Assembly: GCF_013409595.1 (NCBI RefSeq) | Contig: NZ_JACCBD010000001.1 | Location: 3,348,001-3,412,000 of the forward strand | Reading direction: 5' to 3' | Source of the DNA: Leucobacter aridicollis | Lineage (GTDB): Bacteria > Actinomycetota > Actinomycetes > Actinomycetales > Microbacteriaceae | Length of the DNA stretch: 64,000 nucleotides | Part shown: piece after piece, positions 39,484 through 48,989 of the stretch | Layout: each line of letters begins with the position of its first letter | How positions within the stretch are numbered: position 1 is the first letter of the stretch | Notes under the pieces: generated by a model | What the model was told of the DNA's origin: nothing | The model's database searches: none | The model's input: only the letters and a program-made list of their open reading frames with translations | Made by a program: the position numbers and the translations under genes

Positions 39484-40146
39484 ATGTCCGACCCGCACCC
39501 CGCGGTGGATGCCGACTACGTGAGCGCGCGCCGCCGCGAGACCCGCACGAGACTCCTCGACGCCGCGGCCGAGGTATTTGCCGAGTTCGGCATTCAGGGC
39601 GCCTCCGTCGAGCGCATCTGCGCACGCGCCGACTTTACGCGTGGCGCGTTCTACTCGAACTTCTCCTCGAAGGAAGAACTGTTCCTCGCGCTGCTCGAGC
39701 GCGAATACGAGCAGCGGGCAGACCAGATCCGCGTCCGCGCAGCCGAGCTCACTGAATGCCTGCGCCAGAGCCCCGAGCCCCCGACCCGCGAGGACGCGGC
39801 CGGCTATGTGACCACGTTTCTCTCCCCGAGCGGCAACGAGACGAGCTGGTTCACGCTCGAAACCGAGTTCCTGCTGCTCGCGCTGCGCCACCCCGAGGGC
39901 GAGGTGCAGCACGTCGACTTCAACCTCCAGTTCCGCTCGGAGCTCAGCAACGTCGTCGAGAGCATCGTGCACGCCGCGGGCCGCCGCTTCATCATCCCCG
40001 TCGACCGGGCGCTCACGATCCTCGCGGGCGGCTACGAGCGGGCGGTGCGCGTGAGCGCGCTCAGCGGGTTCGACGCCCCCGAGGGCGTGAACGAGCTCGG
40101 CGACAGGTTCGCGGAACTGTTGTTCACGATCACCGAGCCGGTGTAG
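39484..40146 (+). CDS. TetR-family transcriptional repressor
   Basis: 220 residues with GAGGAGG four bases before the ATG. The helix-turn-helix covers about residues 18-65 (TRTRLLDAAAEVFAEFGIQG, then ADFTRGAFYSNFSSKEELF), including the canonical F-x-R-G-x-F-Y-x-x-F pattern. The C-terminal two-thirds is an alpha-helical ligand and dimer domain. Divergent from the MmpL-YhgE operon with two palindromes between, so it is the likely repressor of that operon and of itself. The ligand is probably a lipophilic molecule, unknown. Confidence 0.92.
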   Translation: MSDPHPAVDADYVSARRRETRTRLLDAAAEVFAEFGIQGASVERICARADFTRGAFYSNFSSKEELFLALLEREYEQRADQIRVRAAELTECLRQSPEPPTREDAAGYVTTFLSPSGNETSWFTLETEFLLLALRHPEGEVQHVDFNLQFRSELSNVVESIVHAAGRRFIIPVDRALTILAGGYERAVRVSALSGFDAPEGVNELGDRFAELLFTITEPV

Positions 40147-40364
40147 GCGCCGGATCTTCCTGGTCCGCTGCCCTGGCCCTGGCGCCTTCCCTGGTTCCGC
40201 CTCGGGCCTTCCTTGCCCTGGCCCCGGCTCGGGCCTTCCTTGCGGTGGCCCCGACCCAACACCCCTTTCTCTTCCGCCCACATCTTGTTTGGGCTGAAAA
40301 GGATGTGCTTGTGCGAAGTACATGTGTTGGGGCTCTCGCCTGCACCTGCGGGTAGGATGAATTC
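40147..40364. repeat. Short GC-rich direct repeats between the TetR and dcd genes
   Basis: CTCGGGCCTTCCTTGC occurs twice, 32 bp apart, within CCTGGCCC-rich sequence. The right end (about 40300-40360) should hold the dcd promoter. No gene seen. Confidence 0.5.
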
Positions 40365-40970
40365 GTGCTGCTTTCAGACCGCGATATCAATGCCGAACTC
40401 GGCGCAGGCCGCATCAAGCTCTCACCGAGCGAGCCCTCGATGGTCCAGCCGTCGAGCGTCGACGTAAGGTTCGACCGCTTCGTGCGCCTCTTCGACAACC
40501 ACAAATACGCGCTCATCGACCCAGCAGAAGATCAGCCTGAGCTCACCCGAATGGTCGAGGTGGACCCCGAGGAGGGCTTCATCCTGCACCCCGGCGAGTT
40601 CGTGCTCGGCTCGACGTATGAGCTCGTCGGACTCCCCGACGACATCGCCGCGCGCCTTGAAGGCAAGAGCTCCCTCGGCAGGCTCGGCCTACTCACCCAC
40701 TCGACCGCGGGCTTCATCGACCCCGGGTTCGAGGGGCACATCACGCTTGAGCTCTCGAACGTCTCGACGCTGCCGATCCGCCTCTGGCCCGGCATGAAGA
40801 TCGGCCAGCTCTGCTTTTTCAGGCTGTCGTCTCCCGCAGAACGCCCCTACGGCGCGGGCGCGACGTTCTCGCGGTACCTCGGTCAGCGCGGCCCCACGGC
40901 GTCACGCTCGCACATGAACTTCCACCGCGCAGACGTCACCGGCACAGACGAGGGTGCCCGCGGGGCATAG
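40365..40970 (+). CDS. dcd: dCTP deaminase (probably the bifunctional dUMP-forming type)
   Basis: 201 residues from a GTG with GGTAGGA upstream. MLLSDRDI at the N-terminus, QPSSVDVRF near 28, [18 protein letters not shown] (about 103-120) and [14 protein letters not shown] (about 122-136) are hallmark Dcd/Dut trimer motifs, the Glu of GFEGHITLE being the deaminase catalytic residue. The actinobacterial form converts dCTP to dUMP directly; that is inferred from lineage and length. Thymidylate supply links it to the thymidine kinase gene at 54.5 kb. Confidence 0.94.
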   Translation: MLLSDRDINAELGAGRIKLSPSEPSMVQPSSVDVRFDRFVRLFDNHKYALIDPAEDQPELTRMVEVDPEEGFILHPGEFVLGSTYELVGLPDDIAARLEGKSSLGRLGLLTHSTAGFIDPGFEGHITLELSNVSTLPIRLWPGMKIGQLCFFRLSSPAERPYGAGATFSRYLGQRGPTASRSHMNFHRADVTGTDEGARGA

Positions 40971-41040
40971 CTTCGGGGCTCGCTCCGGGGCTCGCTTCGG
41001 GGCTCGCTCAAGACGCCAAGCCGGGGCTCGTTCAATCCCC

Positions 41041-41102
41041 CTGGGATCCGCAGTTTGTATGCCTCACCCTACGGCCTGAGGCATACAAACAGTCGATCCC
41101 AG
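41041..41102. repeat. 62-bp interrupted palindrome, convergent-gene terminator or repeat element
   Basis: Two nested perfect stems: CTGGGATC (41041-41048) with 41095-41102, and GTTTGTATGCCTCA (41053-41066) with 41077-41090. They are separated by symmetric 4-nt internal loops and a 10-nt apical loop. Just upstream GGGGCTCGCT is repeated about three times (40973-41010). Confidence 0.7.
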
Positions 41103-41141
41103 ACGATAGCGCCGAAGACCGCCGGGGCGCCGCAGTGAGGC

Positions 41142-41621
41142 CTACTCGGCGCCGTCGGCCCGCTCGCCGCTGCGAGCCTCGGCGATCCGGAGCACCTCGT
41201 CGAGGAAGACCTGCCACCCCTCGAGCGTCGCCGCCTTCTGCTCGTGCGGGAAGTCAGGCGTGTCCTGCGTCATCCGCAGGGCGGCACCGCCATCGGCGGG
41301 GACGACCGCCACGGTGACGAGCACCTCCGGCGCGTCCTCACCAGGCACGTCCGTGAGCGTGAAATCGAAGTGCATCGGCGGCTCGACCCTGGCGAACCCG
41401 CCCTGCCAGTCGATCGTGTTGCCGTCGGGCAGCACCATCGTCGCACGCCACCTGCCGCCCTCGATCGCGCTGAACTCGAGCCTGTCTGCCGGCACGTCAA
41501 CGTCGGTGCCGCCGAACCAGCTCGCGAACGACTCGGCCTCGCTCAGCGCGGCAAACACGGCCTCGGGCGACGCGGTCGTCGCGCGATCGATGACGATGCC
41601 AGTCTGGGTAACTCCGGTCAT
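41142..41621 (-). CDS. SRPBCC (AHSA1-type) domain protein
   Basis: 159 residues with GAGAGGGG before the ATG. IDRATTASPEAVFAALSEAE (about 10-29), SWFGGTDVDVPA, GGRWRATMVLPDGN and a C-terminal amphipathic helix (GWQVFLDEVLRIAEARSG) are the START-like AHSA1 fold, a hydrophobic cavity binding lipids or small molecules. No enzyme motif is visible and the ligand is unknown. It lies 47 bp downstream of the PLP-enzyme gene, same strand. Confidence 0.83.
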   Translation of the reverse strand: MTGVTQTGIVIDRATTASPEAVFAALSEAESFASWFGGTDVDVPADRLEFSAIEGGRWRATMVLPDGNTIDWQGGFARVEPPMHFDFTLTDVPGEDAPEVLVTVAVVPADGGAALRMTQDTPDFPHEQKAATLEGWQVFLDEVLRIAEARSGERADGAE

Positions 41622-41668
41622 GGTGGCCCCTCTCCGAGAAGTCAGGCTTGCGCCCCTGGGTTACGACA

Positions 41669-43222
41669 CTACTGTGGGCCGGGCCCGGCAACCACCCTCA
41701 GCTTCGTCACGCGGGAGTCAACGGCGCCCCGCACGTATCCGATCGGCGACGCCGCCACAGCTCGGAGAAAGTCGAGCGCCTCCCGCGTGATCTGTTCGCC
41801 TGGCACAATGTTCGGGACACCGGGCGGGTACGCCGCGAGCGCGTCCGCGGACACGCGACCAATCGCCGCCGACCAGTCCACGACCTCGGTGCCCGCAAAG
41901 TAGGCGGCGCGGGGCGTCATCACCCGCGTGCCCGGGGCCGGGAGCGTGGGCACCGCCGGCGGTGCGCCGGCTGGGGTCCCGGCGTCCCGGTCCTCGCCGG
42001 CTGCCGCACGGTCGAGCACGGCAACCATCGCGCGGAAGAGCCTGTCGACGTCGAGTTCCTTCCCCGGCCCAAGGAACGCCACGACGGCCGCCGACGTCGC
42101 GATCTCGAGCAGGATCCCGTGGTCCCGCGCGAGCTCGGCGCGCATCTCGTAGCCGGTGACCTCCGTGCGCGACAGCCCGATCGAGACCCGAAGCGGGTCC
42201 GCGCGCCGCACGCTTGAGTAGTCGCCGAACTCGTCGCTCACGAGCGTGAAGCGGTCATCGGTGCGCAGGAGCATCCGCAGCCGCTCCGCGAGCACGACAC
42301 TGTCGCCGATGCGGTCGGTTTCGCGCACAAGGCTGCGCCTGGCGATGTCGAGGGAGCCGAGCAGCAGGGAGCTCGCGCTCGTCGTCTGCGTGAGGGTGAA
42401 GGCCCGCTCGAGCGCGGGTTCGAGCGCGTCGGCGAAGGGTCCGTCGGCGAGTAGCAGCATCGCCGATTGGCCGAGGCTGCCACCCATCTTGTGCGTGCTC
42501 GTGACAACGATGTCCGCCCCAAGCGCCGTCGGGAAGTCTGGGAGTTCGGGATGGAATCCGAAGTGGGCGCCCCAGGCCGCGTCGACGATGAGCGGCACCC
42601 CGTGCGCGTGCGCGACGCCTGCGAGCCCCGCAATGTCCGAGACCGCACCGAAGTAGCTTGGTGAGATCACATACGCGGCCCGCGGGCGGTCCCCGCGCCC
42701 GGCCGCGCGACCGAACGCCTCGTCGAGGAGCGCGGGGGTGAGCCCATGATTGATGCCGTGCGTCGCGTCGAACTCGGGGAACACCCACTCCGGTCCGAGC
42801 CCGGTGACGACGAGCCCGTCGAGGAAGCTCGAGTGGGCGCTGCGCTGGGCGACGATGACGCCCACGTCCGCTCCGGCCTCACTGCCGGCGGCGCCGACGC
42901 CGATGACCGCCATCCGGTTGCCCTGCGAGGAGCCGTTCGCGAGGAACCAGGCCCGCCTGGCGCCCCACGCGTCGGCCGCGAGGGCGAGCGCCTGGTCCAG
43001 CGGGCTGTCGTCGCCCGCGTCGATCCCGTCGACAAGCTGCGGGATGTCGTGGCGCAGCGCCAGCTCACCGGCAAACTCGGCGAGATCGCCGGACATTCCG
43101 GCCGCTGTCGCCGCGTGGCCGGGCACCATGAACATCAGCGGATCCTGATCGGCGTGGCGCTCCAGCGCCTCTGCGTATGGCGCGCGACCGTGGTCGCGCC
43201 GTGGATCCTGCGCCTGCCTCAT
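41669..43222 (-). CDS. PLP-dependent Orn/Lys/Arg decarboxylase-family protein
   Basis: 517 residues, the length of short (Bacillus SpeA/YaaO-like) decarboxylases lacking the N-terminal wing domain. MFMVPGHA near 31, GSSQGNRMAVI near 96 (phosphate-binding loop), HSSFLDGLVVTGL near 128, VDAAWGAHFGFHPELP near 217 (Asp contacting the pyridine nitrogen) and STHKMGGSLGQSA near 246 (Schiff-base Lys) are all present. It should decarboxylate a basic amino acid to a polyamine precursor; which one cannot be told. The C-terminal third is the decarboxylase accessory domain (YPPGVPNIVPGE). Confidence 0.85.
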   Translation of the reverse strand: MRQAQDPRRDHGRAPYAEALERHADQDPLMFMVPGHAATAAGMSGDLAEFAGELALRHDIPQLVDGIDAGDDSPLDQALALAADAWGARRAWFLANGSSQGNRMAVIGVGAAGSEAGADVGVIVAQRSAHSSFLDGLVVTGLGPEWVFPEFDATHGINHGLTPALLDEAFGRAAGRGDRPRAAYVISPSYFGAVSDIAGLAGVAHAHGVPLIVDAAWGAHFGFHPELPDFPTALGADIVVTSTHKMGGSLGQSAMLLLADGPFADALEPALERAFTLTQTTSASSLLLGSLDIARRSLVRETDRIGDSVVLAERLRMLLRTDDRFTLVSDEFGDYSSVRRADPLRVSIGLSRTEVTGYEMRAELARDHGILLEIATSAAVVAFLGPGKELDVDRLFRAMVAVLDRAAAGEDRDAGTPAGAPPAVPTLPAPGTRVMTPRAAYFAGTEVVDWSAAIGRVSADALAAYPPGVPNIVPGEQITREALDFLRAVAASPIGYVRGAVDSRVTKLRVVAGPGPQ

Positions 43223-43249
43223 TGCTTGCCCTGCCCCGTTCGTTGGTGG

Positions 43250-45256
43250 TTATCGCCGCGATTCGCTGCGCGCCGCGCGGGCCGTGTCGCGCTCGGCCTG
43301 GGCCGCGAGCATCGCGTTGTAGGCCTCGAGTTCGGAGTCACCGGAGCGCTCCTCGGCGCGGTCCTTGCGCTTCTGTTCCTTCGTGTCGCTGCGCGACCAC
43401 TGCACGGCGACGACGAGCGCGAGCGCGAGCGTCGGCAGCTCGCCGATGCCCCACGCGATGCCGCCGCCTGTCGCCTGGTCCTCGAGTGGGGTCGCGCCCC
43501 AGGTGCGGCCCATCGAGCCGAACCAGTCGGCGACGAACAGCGAGTCGCCAGTCATCATGGTGACGCCGAAGAATGCGTGCGACGCCATCGTCGCGAACAG
43601 GATTACGAGCCGGATCGGGTACGGTGCGCGGTTCGGGATCGGGTCGACCCCGATCATCGTCAGGCTGAAGAGGTAGCCGGAGATGAGGAAGTGAATGATC
43701 ATCCACTGGTGGCCGAGGTGCTCGGCCATTGCCCACCTGAGAATCGGCGAGAAGTAGAACACCCACAGCGACCCGACGAAGATCGCGGCGGCGACGACAG
43801 GGTTCGTGACGATCTTCGACCACGGCGTCTGCAGCCCCCACATGATCCACTCGCGGGTGCCCCACGAGCCGTCCGTGCGCTTGTCGGTTGCGCGCAGCGC
43901 GAGCGTGACGGGCGCGCCGAGCACGAGCACGAGCGGAATGAGCATCGTGAACATCATGTGCCCGAGCATGTGGACGCTGAAGAGGTACTGCTCGTACGCG
44001 TTGAAGGCGCCGTTCGTCGCGTAGAACAGGAACAGCATCCCTGCCGTCCACGCGATCGTGCGGCCGATCGGCCAGCTGTCGCCGCGGCGGCGCAGGCGAA
44101 GCACGCCGGCGATGTAGAACGCGATGCCGAAGAAGGCGACGAGGCCCCAGGCGAGGTCGAACTTCCACTCGGTGAGGTAGCTCATCGGGGTGAGCTCGGG
44201 CGGCAGCGGGTCGCCCGTCAGGATCTCGGCAGGAGACGCCCCCACGGCCTCGCCGGCAGGCTCGAGCGGCACGGGGGTCGCGGTACGGCCGAGCGCGCCG
44301 GCGATGCCGCTCGCGAGGCCCATGACCGCCAGCTCGGCGACGACGAACCAGGCGAACACCCGCATGCCGCGGTCGCTCTGCTCGATGCGCGGGATGAGTC
44401 GTTGCCGGTGGAGGGCGCCGAACGCGCCAAGCGCGACGAGCGAGACTGTCTTCAGGATGATGAGCTGGCCGTAGCCGGTGCCGAAGAGCGCGTCGAGGTC
44501 GCCGATGCGCAGCCACGCGCTCACCACGCCGGACGCGCTCACTGCGATGAAGGCGAGCAGCGCGATCGACGAGTAGCGCGAGACGAGGATCGCGAGGCGT
44601 TCGCGATTCACGGACTTCGCGACGAAGATGAGCACGAGCAGTCCGCCGAGCCACACGGCGGCGCCGACGAGGTGGACGAGCAGCGAGTTCACGGCCTGAC
44701 TGTGCCCGGAGGCGCCGGCGGCGTGGCCCTGCTGCGCGAGCGGCAGCGTGGTGAGCAGGCCGAGCACGAGCACGAGCAGGGTCATTCGCCGGCCGCGCAC
44801 CGCGAAGGCGAACACCGTCACGAGCGCCGCGATGAGTAGCTCCCAGAGCCAGAGCTGGCCGATCTCGACCTCGGTGACGAACTGGGCGAGGCCCGCGCCG
44901 AACGCGGCGGAGCCCGAGAACGGCATCGTCGTGATGTCGGAGTAGGTGAGGATGAGGGTCGCGCCCGAGGCGACCGTGAGCACCGCTGCGGCGCCAGCCG
45001 CGACGTCCATCGCGATCCGGTACTCGGGCTTGTCGACCGCGAACGCCCAGACCGCCATCACCAGCGAACCGACGAGGCCCGCGACCGAGACGTTCACGAG
45101 GGTGCGCAGGATCGGCACGCCGTAGCGCACGAGCGCTCCCGGGTCTGCGAGGTCGCGCTCGTTCGCAGCCCCGCCAATCGACAGCCCCCAGAAGAGGGCG
45201 GCGAACGTCGCCGCCAGGAGCACGGCAGGGGCAATCACGCGAATGAAACGGGGCAC
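43250..45256 (-). CDS. CopD-CtaG fusion: copper transport / cytochrome oxidase assembly membrane protein
   Basis: 668 residues with about 15 membrane helices. The N-terminal half is CopD-like (HSQAVNSLLVHLVGAAVWLGGL at about 180-200, with conserved His). The C-terminal half is caa3_CtaG (HMLGHMMFTMLIPLVLVLGAP near 415; His pairs in HLGHQWMIIHFLISG near 500 and HAFFGVTMM near 560). Such fusions are common in actinobacteria and deliver copper to cytochrome c oxidase. The start is a GTG whose upstream G-run touches it, so translation may be leaderless. A charged tail ends the protein. Confidence 0.88.
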   Translation of the reverse strand: MPRFIRVIAPAVLLAATFAALFWGLSIGGAANERDLADPGALVRYGVPILRTLVNVSVAGLVGSLVMAVWAFAVDKPEYRIAMDVAAGAAAVLTVASGATLILTYSDITTMPFSGSAAFGAGLAQFVTEVEIGQLWLWELLIAALVTVFAFAVRGRRMTLLVLVLGLLTTLPLAQQGHAAGASGHSQAVNSLLVHLVGAAVWLGGLLVLIFVAKSVNRERLAILVSRYSSIALLAFIAVSASGVVSAWLRIGDLDALFGTGYGQLIILKTVSLVALGAFGALHRQRLIPRIEQSDRGMRVFAWFVVAELAVMGLASGIAGALGRTATPVPLEPAGEAVGASPAEILTGDPLPPELTPMSYLTEWKFDLAWGLVAFFGIAFYIAGVLRLRRRGDSWPIGRTIAWTAGMLFLFYATNGAFNAYEQYLFSVHMLGHMMFTMLIPLVLVLGAPVTLALRATDKRTDGSWGTREWIMWGLQTPWSKIVTNPVVAAAIFVGSLWVFYFSPILRWAMAEHLGHQWMIIHFLISGYLFSLTMIGVDPIPNRAPYPIRLVILFATMASHAFFGVTMMTGDSLFVADWFGSMGRTWGATPLEDQATGGGIAWGIGELPTLALALVVAVQWSRSDTKEQKRKDRAEERSGDSELEAYNAMLAAQAERDTARAARSESRR

Positions 45257-45269
45257 CCCCCTAGCCTAC

Positions 45270-45291
45270 GCGGGCAGACCTGACTGCCCGC
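45270..45291. promoter_or_regulatory. Inverted repeat in a very short divergent promoter
   Basis: GCGGGCAG-ACCTGA-CTGCCCGC lies in the 50-bp gap between the divergent CopD-CtaG and DUF1361 genes. It is a candidate shared operator or part of one transcript's 5' end. Confidence 0.4.
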
Positions 45292-45306
45292 ACCTAAGCT
45301 GAGGGC

Positions 45307-46014
45307 ATGCTGTTCCTTTTCATCGGCGCCGCGATCCTGAACGTCTACGCCGCGACCCTCGTGATCCTGCGCGCCGCCGTCTACCGCACCCGGCTATACC
45401 GGCCGATGCTCTGGAACATCATGCTCTCGGTGCTGCCGATCCTGCTGCTCGCGCTCGCGTTTGTGGCGCTCGTGGGGCTGCTGCCCGTCAACCGGGTGCT
45501 CGCGTTCGCGATCGTCACGGTGCTCGGCGTGGCCTGGCTGCTCATGCTGCCCAACGCGAGCTACCTCATCACCGAGCTCAACCAGTCGCACCGCTCCGAC
45601 GACGACCCGGTTCCGCTCTGGTACGACATCATTCTCGTGATCTCACTCGCGATGAGTGGGGTGATCAACACGATCGTCAACGTCTTCGTCGCGCAGCTGC
45701 TCTACTCGGTGGTGATGTTCGACGATCGGGCCGTGTCGTTCTTTCGGCCGCGTGCGATGATCGCGCTCGCGGTCGTGCTGCTGCTCGTCGGCCTCGGCAT
45801 GTACCTCGGGCGCTACCTCCGCCTGAACAGCTGGGACGTGCGGCACCCGACAGCGCTCCTCGAGAAGGTCGTCACTCACTTCAAGCAACGCGGCAACGCG
45901 CTCGCCTGCTTCGGCTTCACGCTCACCTACGCCCTCTTCATCGGGATCCTGTACCTCACGATCGTGACGCCAATCGTCGTGGGGCTCTACGAGCTCGAGC
46001 TCGCCCGCCAGTAG
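45307..46014 (+). CDS. DUF1361 integral membrane protein
   Basis: 235 residues with GCTGAGGGC before the ATG. Six hydrophobic segments are visible. The central LPNASYLITELNQSHRSDDD-type block near 85-100 (LPNASYLITEL, W-YDIILVIS) and W-DVRHP near 178 match DUF1361. Function is unknown. It shares a 50-bp divergent promoter region with CopD-CtaG, but no functional link is established. Confidence 0.82.
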   Translation: MLFLFIGAAILNVYAATLVILRAAVYRTRLYRPMLWNIMLSVLPILLLALAFVALVGLLPVNRVLAFAIVTVLGVAWLLMLPNASYLITELNQSHRSDDDPVPLWYDIILVISLAMSGVINTIVNVFVAQLLYSVVMFDDRAVSFFRPRAMIALAVVLLLVGLGMYLGRYLRLNSWDVRHPTALLEKVVTHFKQRGNALACFGFTLTYALFIGILYLTIVTPIVVGLYELELARQ

Positions 46015-46053
46015 CTTCGGCGGGCGAGCTCGAGCGCTCCCGGACTGCTGCGA

Positions 46054-47574
46054 CTAACGGCGCGGAGCCTGCACCTCGACGCGGCCCGTGCGGCGGCGGA
46101 TCTCCGCCGCGACCTCGCGAGCGTCTCCCTCGGGGGCGGTCGACTTGCGATCCGGGCGTGCAATGAACAGGTAGAGCAGGCCAGACACGAGCACCACGGC
46201 GAGGCCGATGAGCACGACGTAGTTCTGGAAGAACGTGCCGCCCGAGTCGGGCTTCGCGAGCAGGATGATCGCGAACACGCCGTACGCGAGCGCGGCCACG
46301 TTCACGACGACGCCGAGGCCGCCGAGGCTGAACGGCCCGGCGGGTTTCCAGCCTTTGAAGCGCTGTCGCAGGGCCGCGAGCACGACCATCTGGAACGCGA
46401 CGTAGATGCCGAGAATCGCGAACGAGGTGACCGGCACGAGCAGGCCGTCATTGAAGTAGATGAGCACGCAGATGAGCGCGGGGACAGTGCACGCGACGAT
46501 GAGCGCGTTCGTCGGCACCTTGCTGCGCTCGGACACCTTCGACAGCCAGGTGTGGCCGGGGAGCATGCCGTCGCGGGCGAACGAGTACAGCAGCCGCGAT
46601 GCCGCGGCCTGCAGGCTGAGCACGCACGAGACGAAGGCGAGCACAGTCACGACCAGGAAGACCTTCGCGCCGACGGTGCCGAGCGTCGACTCGAGGATCG
46701 CGGGGATTGGGTCTGCGATTTCGCCGGACACGATGCCCTCGAGGTCGGGGGCGGCGAGGACGTATCCGGCGAACGAGAACAGCGCGGAGACCGCGCCGAC
46801 GAGGATCGTCATCATCATCGCCCGGGGAATGCGCCGCGCGGGATCCTCGACTTCCTCGGCAACGTCGCCGCAGGCTTCGAACCCGTAGAACAGGAACAGG
46901 CCGGCGAGCGCCGACGCGAGGAAGACCGGCAGGTACGAGCCGTCGCCCTCGGTGCCCATGGTGTCGAAGAACACCGAGAACTCGTGCTTGCGCTGGAACA
47001 GGAGCAGGTAGAGGCCCAGGCCGATCACGCCGACGAGCTCGGCGGCGAGGCCGATCCGCGCGATGCGCGCGAGCCACTTTGTGCCCGAGAAGTTGATGGC
47101 GAGCGCGAACAGCAGGAGGCCGAGGCCAGTGAAGAGGGTCGTCTCGGGGGTGAGCTCGATGCCGAACAAACTCGTGATGAACCCGGCCCCGAACTCGGCG
47201 ACCGAGGTGATCGTCACGATCATCGCCCAGATGTACACCCAGGCAGCCATCCACGCGTAGCGCCGACCCCACAGCCGGCGCGCCCACGGGTAGACGCCGC
47301 CGTGGATCGGGTACTGCGAGACGACCTCGCCGAACACGAGGGAGACGAGCAGCTGGCCGCAGGCGACGATGACGATCCACCAGATCGAGGGCGGTCCGCC
47401 CGTCGAGAGCGCCAGCGCGAGCAGCGAGTAGACGCCGACGAGCGGCGAGAGGTACGTGAAGCCGAGGGCGAAGTTCGCCCAGAGGCTCATGGAGCGGTCA
47501 AATTTGCCCTCGTAGCCGAGCACTGAGAGGTGCTCGTCGTCGGCGAGCCGCGCCTCCGGTGGGGTTGCAGACAT
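46054..47574 (-). CDS. APC-family amino-acid permease
   Basis: 506 residues with about 12 membrane helices. The unwound TM1 signature region (ALGFTYLSPLVGVYSLLAL near 37-55), GEVVSQYPIHGGVYPWARRLWG (about 87-108) and FYGFEACGDVAEEVEDPARRIPRA (about 222-245) are the consensus APC blocks of amino-acid/choline permeases (BAT1/GabP-like). The substrate is not determinable; urea-amidolyase-type or amine uptake is possible. An AAGGCAAGGC run precedes the ATG. Not clearly in an operon. Confidence 0.88.
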   Translation of the reverse strand: MSATPPEARLADDEHLSVLGYEGKFDRSMSLWANFALGFTYLSPLVGVYSLLALALSTGGPPSIWWIVIVACGQLLVSLVFGEVVSQYPIHGGVYPWARRLWGRRYAWMAAWVYIWAMIVTITSVAEFGAGFITSLFGIELTPETTLFTGLGLLLFALAINFSGTKWLARIARIGLAAELVGVIGLGLYLLLFQRKHEFSVFFDTMGTEGDGSYLPVFLASALAGLFLFYGFEACGDVAEEVEDPARRIPRAMMMTILVGAVSALFSFAGYVLAAPDLEGIVSGEIADPIPAILESTLGTVGAKVFLVVTVLAFVSCVLSLQAAASRLLYSFARDGMLPGHTWLSKVSERSKVPTNALIVACTVPALICVLIYFNDGLLVPVTSFAILGIYVAFQMVVLAALRQRFKGWKPAGPFSLGGLGVVVNVAALAYGVFAIILLAKPDSGGTFFQNYVVLIGLAVVLVSGLLYLFIARPDRKSTAPEGDAREVAAEIRRRTGRVEVQAPRR

Positions 47575-47745
47575 AGCGATGCCTTGCCTTTCTGATCTTC
47601 GTTGATCCGAGCTCTCCGAGCCCTGAGAGCAGCGTAGACCCCCGGCAGCGGGGGCGCTGCCGCAACTTCGCCCGGTGCTCGACGCGGCGGCTGGGCAAAG
47701 TGGACGCTGCGGATCCCGCGAAAGTGTGGTGCGGGCTCGGCGGCG

Positions 47746-48759
47746 CTACCAGCGGTTGCGAACGTCCTCGGCCCAGCCGGTGATCCCCTCGAAGCAGATC
47801 TCTTCGCCGGTCGCGGTGCGGAAGGTGCCGGCCCACTCGCCGAAGCACTGGTCCGTCCGGCCGGCAAGCACCCCGAAGTTCGTCTGGCTGTGTTTCACGT
47901 GAAAAGGTGTGAAGACCGCGTCGAACCCGCCGCCGCGCACGCGCCAGGGGCGCCGCCAGTTGTGTGAGTCGTAGTCCCAGGACGTCTCGCCGTGGATCTT
48001 GTGCATCACGCCGTCGACGAAGAACGCGTTCTCCGACACTCCGGTGCCGGCGGTCCAGCGCGCGCCAACCTGCACCCCGATGACCCTGCCGCACGCCCGG
48101 CCCGAGCCGGCGCCCCAGTTCCAGGCGATGCTATACGGCCAGCGGCCGCGCCCGTGGTCGAGCACCGCCCAGCTGTCCCCTGCGGGGAGCTGGAACTCGT
48201 CCGAACCGATCCGCAGCGTGCCCGTCGCGGGCCTGGCGACGTCCTTCACGGTGTACTGAAAGCGCGTGTCGCTCCACGGGACAACGAGGGCGAGCCGCTC
48301 GTGCCCCTCTGGCAGCACGGCGACGACGTCAAACGAGGCCCCGGCAATCTCGGCCCGGATGCGCGTCCCGCCGGGAACCTCGTCGATGTCGATCGACAGG
48401 CCATCGGAGCGCATGCTCGACGATCCCCGCTCGAGGCTCGGAGCGAGTACGGCGCCGCGCGGCGGGATCACCGCCCCGGCTTTGCCCCACTCCTCGCCCG
48501 TCTCGCGGTCGAGCACCCACACCTCGGGGACGCAGGCGTAGTCGATTGCCGATACCGTCGCCGCAAGAATGTGCGTTGGGGTGACGATATTCCAGTATTC
48601 CCAGCGCTTGTTTCGGCCGCGGCCAGCGCCGAGACCACTCGTGTCGATGATGGGCTGGGTCGCCCAACCGACGGCTGCGCGGTTGAGTGTGCCGTCCGGC
48701 GCGACGAGCGCCACCGGCGCCTGGATCGCGGGCTCAGTTATCGCCCCGTGCTCGTGCAT
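47746..48759 (-). CDS. DUF2804 domain protein
   Basis: 337 residues, family length. The beta-rich sequence with NKRWEYWNIVTPTHILAATV (about 49-68), DHGRGRWPYSIAWNWGAGSG (about 200-219) and SHNWRRPWRVRG near 275 identifies DUF2804, a lipocalin/AttH-like fold. Its function is unknown; the fold suggests lipid or terpenoid binding. No signal peptide. The gap to the APC permease (about 170 bp) argues for its own promoter. Confidence 0.82.
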   Translation of the reverse strand: MHEHGAITEPAIQAPVALVAPDGTLNRAAVGWATQPIIDTSGLGAGRGRNKRWEYWNIVTPTHILAATVSAIDYACVPEVWVLDRETGEEWGKAGAVIPPRGAVLAPSLERGSSSMRSDGLSIDIDEVPGGTRIRAEIAGASFDVVAVLPEGHERLALVVPWSDTRFQYTVKDVARPATGTLRIGSDEFQLPAGDSWAVLDHGRGRWPYSIAWNWGAGSGRACGRVIGVQVGARWTAGTGVSENAFFVDGVMHKIHGETSWDYDSHNWRRPWRVRGGGFDAVFTPFHVKHSQTNFGVLAGRTDQCFGEWAGTFRTATGEEICFEGITGWAEDVRNRW

Positions 48760-48989
48760 TCCGTGTATCCCCCGCCTGTGACGCCGCTGCCAGCTCGCCC
48801 CAGCGAGGCAAGGCTTCGTCGTCGTTCATGGAGCGAGTCTAGTCCCGCTAAACCTCCGCCGCCGCCCCTCCGATGAGGGGACGGCCTCACCGGACCGGCG
48901 CCACCCGGCAGCACGTACCCGCACACGCAGCCGCATCCGAAATACTTGGAGCTGCGGCGAGCGCAACGCGCGCCCGGGGGAGGAATGAC

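Noticed and set aside
42746-44839. A 697-codon plus-strand frame
   Set aside because: Antisense to the PLP enzyme and CopD-CtaG genes, which show family motifs and good starts.
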